Shown here: piece by piece, positions 61,176-64,000 of the stretch
Numbering within the stretch: position 1 is the first letter of the stretch
Layout: every line of letters starts with the position of its first letter
Program-made: the position numbers and the translations under genes
The notes under the pieces: model-generated
What the model was told of the DNA's origin: nothing
Database searches by the model: none
Seen by the model: the letters and a program-made list of their open reading frames with translations, nothing else
NCBI GenBank assembly: GCA_950022655.1
Contig: OX465581.1
Location: 108,917,125 to 108,981,124, forward strand
DNA from: Alentia gelatinosa
Taxonomy: Eukaryota; Annelida; Polychaeta; Phyllodocida; Polynoidae
Direction: 5' to 3'
DNA length: 64,000 nt

Positions 61176-61490
61176 TGTAGCTATAATCCCCCCTTTGAAC
61201 CCGGCTTTGGCCGGCGGTTGTTTGTTAACCCAACTTCCTGGAGATGCGGGCGCGCTCGTTGTTACAAAGGTGACGCTAACTGGCGCCTAACACGACCGCC
61301 CGTATAAGCGTCCCCCACCTGGAGACAAAGGCGCTTCGATGGTATATAAACCCGGGGCCCAGAATAAAGAGTATTCAGTCTTACCTGGATTCTGTTACCT
61401 ACAACATCTATGCGTTGACTCCAACCTTATTTAACGTATATCGACCGCTAGGAACAGAACCGCTAATGGGTATAGCCTAGAAACTTTACA
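61176..61490 (+). mobile_element. 5' LTR of a retroelement running off the right edge
   Basis: Begins TGTAGC and ends TTTACA (TGTA/TACA inverted tips), 315 bp. Within it are a TATA box (GGTATATAAACCCGG, 61341) and AATAAA at 61363, in the usual U3-R order. TTGGTGACC follows directly. GC content rises sharply from about here. The second LTR is not in the window, so the boundaries rest on the tips and the adjoining primer-site-like sequence. Confidence 0.65.
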
Positions 61491-61491
61491 T

Positions 61492-61509
61492 TGGTGACCA
61501 CGACGAGAC
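61492..61509 (+). other. Primer-binding-site-like sequence
   Basis: TGGTGACCACGACGAGAC starts 2 bp after the LTR tip. TGG (pairing with the CCA of a tRNA) followed by TGACC..CGACG is typical of Metaviridae/BEL leaders. I cannot name the tRNA. Confidence 0.55.
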
Positions 61510-62114
61510 GATTTGATTCAAGTTAGACAGCCAGAGAACCAGAGAATGACCACGCGAATATCGGCCGCAACGTTACTTCACTGAGGCTGGGAAATGTAGG
61601 CAACGCGTCCGTGTTCGGCGGATGGCGCGAGGAGTGCCCTGCCGGGCCAAGAGGCCACAGACGCGGCCGTGTGTGAGTGCGAGCACGCTGCCCTGTCCAC
61701 AAGGCCGGGAAAAGGCTGCAGGACCCGCCGTCACCGCTGCCGCCGTCCCGCGGTCCCGCTGCCGTCAACGTTGATATACGATCAAGGAGGAGACGACGTC
61801 AAACTCTATAGAGATGAATGCACGAAGATTTGCCGCCGGTACGTCGCTCTTCAAACCAGAATTATAGCAGGAAAGTAATTTTTATTATAAATTGTGACTG
61901 AGACAACTCGTGAAGATTCGGTGCTGAGGAGATATGCGTACCTCTACAGGAACGATGTTGATTATATTGGGAATGTGAATCTGGACAATGTTCTAAGTTA
62001 TATTGATTATATAGTGTCTGACGGCCGTGAGAGCGTGGGAAAGTCGGGAGTTTGATCCCAGGGCATACGGGACGCCCTGCCTCTGGCACTCGCTGCTACC
62101 CTCCTCCGCTGACC
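61510..62114 (+). other. LTR-element leader
   Basis: GC-rich leader of about 600 bp with short frames only. A B-box-like AGTTTGATCCCAGG at about 62051 lacks a matching A box. Confidence 0.4.
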
Positions 62115-62116
62115 AT

Positions 62117-62347
62117 GAGTGGTACCGAGTCTACCGCGAGTGGTCCCGAGTCTACCGCGAGTGGTCCCGAGTCTACCGCGAGTGGTCCCGAGTCGACCGC
62201 GAGTGGTCCCGAGTCGACCCTGGGTGGTCCCGAGTCGACCCGGAATGGTCCCGAGTCGACCCGGAATGGTCCCGAGTCGACCCGGAATGGTCCCGAGTCG
62301 ACCCGGAATGGTCCCGAGTCGACCGCGAGTGGCCCCGAGTTGTCTCA
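62117..62347 (+). repeat. 21-bp minisatellite, 11 units
   Basis: Units GAGTGGTCCCGAGTCGACCG + C repeat from 62117, the last ones degraded; related CCCGAGGTGTCC sequence continues to about 62470. Since 21 is a multiple of 3, every frame stays open through it: plus frames give PSRPRVV- or GPESTAS-type heptads, and the minus strand gives LGTIPGR-type heptads. Confidence 0.9.
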
Positions 62348-63333
62348 ATTCGGCCCCGAGGTGTCCCGAGGTGGCCCCGAGGTGTCCCGAATTGACTCCA
62401 AGGTGCCCCAAATGTGTCCCAAATGGATCCCGAGTGGTCCCGAGTGGTCCCGAGTCGACCGCGAGGTGTCCCAGGCTGGTCCATGGGAGTGCAGTGATGA
62501 GAATTAACCTAACAGCAGGAACAGCACGCACCCGTGCGCTGTTTGGGTGGTTTACGCAGGACTTTGAGGAGTGGTTTGCTAGGCAAAAGCATTGTGGGGT
62601 GGTACAGTGGGATGCTTCACCGGAGGAGCATGAGGACCCCTTCTGGTTCTATATGTTCGGTCGTCTGCAGGAGGAGGCCTGTGGGGACTTTCCAGAGATT
62701 GCTCAGGAGCGCATCTTGGATGCAGTATGGCAGGTGGAAAGGAGGACAAGGTTTAAGTTTGGCGGGTATGTGCCTTGGGAGGACACGGTGCCGGTCTCCA
62801 TGTCTGAGCCTGCTGCCCCATCCCTCGTGAGTCCCTGCCTGCAGTCTGAGATCCAGCCCGAGGCTTCTGCGGCGCCTCCGGTGCAGCCATCTCCACCACC
62901 ACCACCCCAGCAACCACTGCAGCCATCTCCACCACCACCACCCCAGCAACCACTGCAGCCATCATTGAGCCTGTTGACACCACCCATTGGTCCCTCGGAG
63001 GTGTGGGAAGCAGCACCGCTGCCAGAGGATCGGAAGCATTGCCAGGATGGGCCTGTCAGGTGCACCCAGCCTGCGATGCCCCGCCGTCGAATTGTGACAA
63101 TCAGGCAACGGTATCGCTGGAAGAGGCGTCCTACAAGGAAGAGATCCGCTAAAGGTGTGAGTGACCGACGGGTCATTCAGGTAGTGATTTCTGCCAACCG
63201 GCCCGTCTATGACCCGGGAGGGTGCACGCATTCAGACGATATGATGGGCACTGATGGTGGGGCTCATGCAATGCTCCTGGAATGGGGCTCGATGGCTCCA
63301 GGGCGCCCTCCTGACTGTAGATGCTGCGGGTAA
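62119..63333 (+). CDS. Retroelement ORF of unknown function (gag position)
   Basis: An open frame of 404 codons. The first 120 or so are the minisatellite in VPSRPRV form and may not be translated; a more natural start is the ATG at 62497 (MRINLTAGTARTR), giving 278 residues. Then come an acidic/aromatic part (FEEWFARQKHCGVV, DPFWFYMFGRLQEEA), a Pro/Gln-rich tandem (PSPPPPPQQPLQ twice, about 62886-62960) and a basic stretch (RRRIVTIRQRYRWKRRPTRK). There is no CCHC knuckle, protease or RT motif. Its place after LTR and leader suggests gag or an accessory gene; I do not recognise the fold. An alternative start at 62115 in another frame has a better ATG context (ACCATGA) but encodes mostly repeat. 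Confidence 0.5.
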   Translation: MVPSLPRVVPSLPRVVPSLPRVVPSRPRVVPSRPWVVPSRPGMVPSRPGMVPSRPGMVPSRPGMVPSRPRVAPSCLNSAPRCPEVAPRCPELTPRCPKCVPNGSRVVPSGPESTARCPRLVHGSAVMRINLTAGTARTRALFGWFTQDFEEWFARQKHCGVVQWDASPEEHEDPFWFYMFGRLQEEACGDFPEIAQERILDAVWQVERRTRFKFGGYVPWEDTVPVSMSEPAAPSLVSPCLQSEIQPEASAAPPVQPSPPPPPQQPLQPSPPPPPQQPLQPSLSLLTPPIGPSEVWEAAPLPEDRKHCQDGPVRCTQPAMPRRRIVTIRQRYRWKRRPTRKRSAKGVSDRRVIQVVISANRPVYDPGGCTHSDDMMGTDGGAHAMLLEWGSMAPGRPPDCRCCG

Positions 63334-63425
63334 TGAATTGTGGACCCTACATGCCAGCATCTGTCGCGGCTTTTAGCTCGCTTGCACGCACTACCCAGGG
63401 CGGGCGAGCTGGAGGCCGACCGTAG

Positions 63426-64000
63426 GCCGGCGGCCGAGCGCAGCGGCGGGGCCTGCTCAATATCGTGTATTGGCCACTATCCCTTCCCCCCACTCTTGAA
63501 GGACCGCAGAAACCCGCTGTCCTCCACCGCCTCCGAGACGCCGGATTCCACACCCTGCTGGCGATGTGGTACTACAACTACGTGGACATCTACCCCATCT
63601 GGGAGGAGGGACGGGAGTTGATCTACCGTGTTGTTGTTCCCGGGCTCACGAGCGAGGCCTACCTGGTGTACAAGCTGCAGTACTTCCCCGTGCAGCTGGA
63701 CGCGTCCCACCTGCAGACGGTCCAGGGTAGGCCCCGTTTGGCCGTGAGCTCGTCGTCCTCCACGTCCTTCGTCCCTGATGTCTGCGTAGGTCGGCAGCCA
63801 CGAGTGTGCAGGCCTACGGTGGTGTATACCGAATGGTCCTGCGAGTCGGCACTCGTGCGCGGGACCAAGCCGACCTCGTGCCACATCGCCATCACTGCCC
63901 GGAACAACGCGACGGCCGTAGTGTCGAGGCCCGAGGCCGGAGGCCGACAAGCTGTGGTAGTCGCCTACCAGTCGACCTCCGTGCTACGCCTCTGCACCGG
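63426..64000 (+). pseudogene. Envelope-glycoprotein-like remnant of the LTR element, broken and cut by the window edge
   Basis: Open from after a TAG at 63423 to the edge. Features seen: an aromatic WYYNYVDIYPIW segment, a hydrophobic run ending YLVYKLQYFPV, then spaced cysteines with a SCESAL motif. This order resembles the F-type envelope proteins of errantivirus-like Metaviridae (family knowledge; a pattern match only). Similarity seems to enter from other frames upstream (63280-63425), so at least one and probably two frameshifts or stops break it. No pol lies between it and the LTR. It would be a membrane-fusion envelope in an intact relative; this copy cannot make one. Confidence 0.4.

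Noticed and set aside
62035..62095. Pol III B box (AGTTTGATCCCAGG) in the LTR-element leader
   Set aside because: No A box at the expected distance.
62007..62531. 174-codon minus-strand collagen-like ORF
   Set aside because: It is the reverse reading of the 21-bp minisatellite.

Overview
This window looks like nuclear DNA of an invertebrate animal. Coding sequence is sparse and cut into short exons with clean GT/AG borders, introns run to tens of kilobases, and tRNA-derived SINEs, a LINE, an LTR retroelement and many hairpin-type MITEs fill the gaps. The SINE type and intron style suggest a mollusc or another lophotrochozoan, but that is inference. Most of the window is AT-rich. The right-hand 2.9 kb is sharply GC-rich and is an LTR retroelement.

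The one host gene I can identify with confidence is on the minus strand: five consecutive exons (44547-44388, 10719-10605, 5750-5654, 4952-4841, 2810-2647) of a sugar/polyol transporter most like the proton-coupled myo-inositol transporter HMIT (SLC2A13). Every junction keeps the reading frame. The 5' exon(s) and the 3' exons (late membrane helices and C-terminus) are not visible and probably lie beyond the two ends. The largest intron (about 33.7 kb) holds most of the repeats. A second possible minus-strand exon (58686-58467) is weak.

Layout. 1-2.6 kb: nothing recognised. 2.6-10.7 kb: four transporter exons, two adjacent hairpin elements (3.9-4.8 kb), a SINE-like repeat and a piggyBac-type MITE (6.6-7.0 kb). 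10.7-44.4 kb: giant intron with hairpin elements, PIF/Harbinger-like foldback MITEs, a LINE with endonuclease and reverse transcriptase (34.4-37.7 kb, one stop and one frameshift) and a SINE with perfect target-site duplications (43.7 kb). 44.4-44.9 kb: first visible exon and a tandem array built from its own splice acceptor. 45-58 kb: more hairpin and foldback elements, a large nested palindrome (56.9 kb) and microsatellites. 61.18-64 kb: 5' LTR, primer-binding-like site, leader, a 21-bp minisatellite inside an open frame, then a broken envelope-like frame running off the edge.

The most unusual signal is a family of at least eleven hairpin elements. They share one architecture (nested hairpin, then a module bounded by TTATCC.../...GGATAA and containing TGTTAAGYCTATGG or a variant). 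Stem sequences, module ends and, in four copies, a short repeated word differ from copy to copy while staying complementary or repeated within each copy. The PIF-like foldbacks show a similar pattern: shared ends with a different reiterated word in each subfamily.
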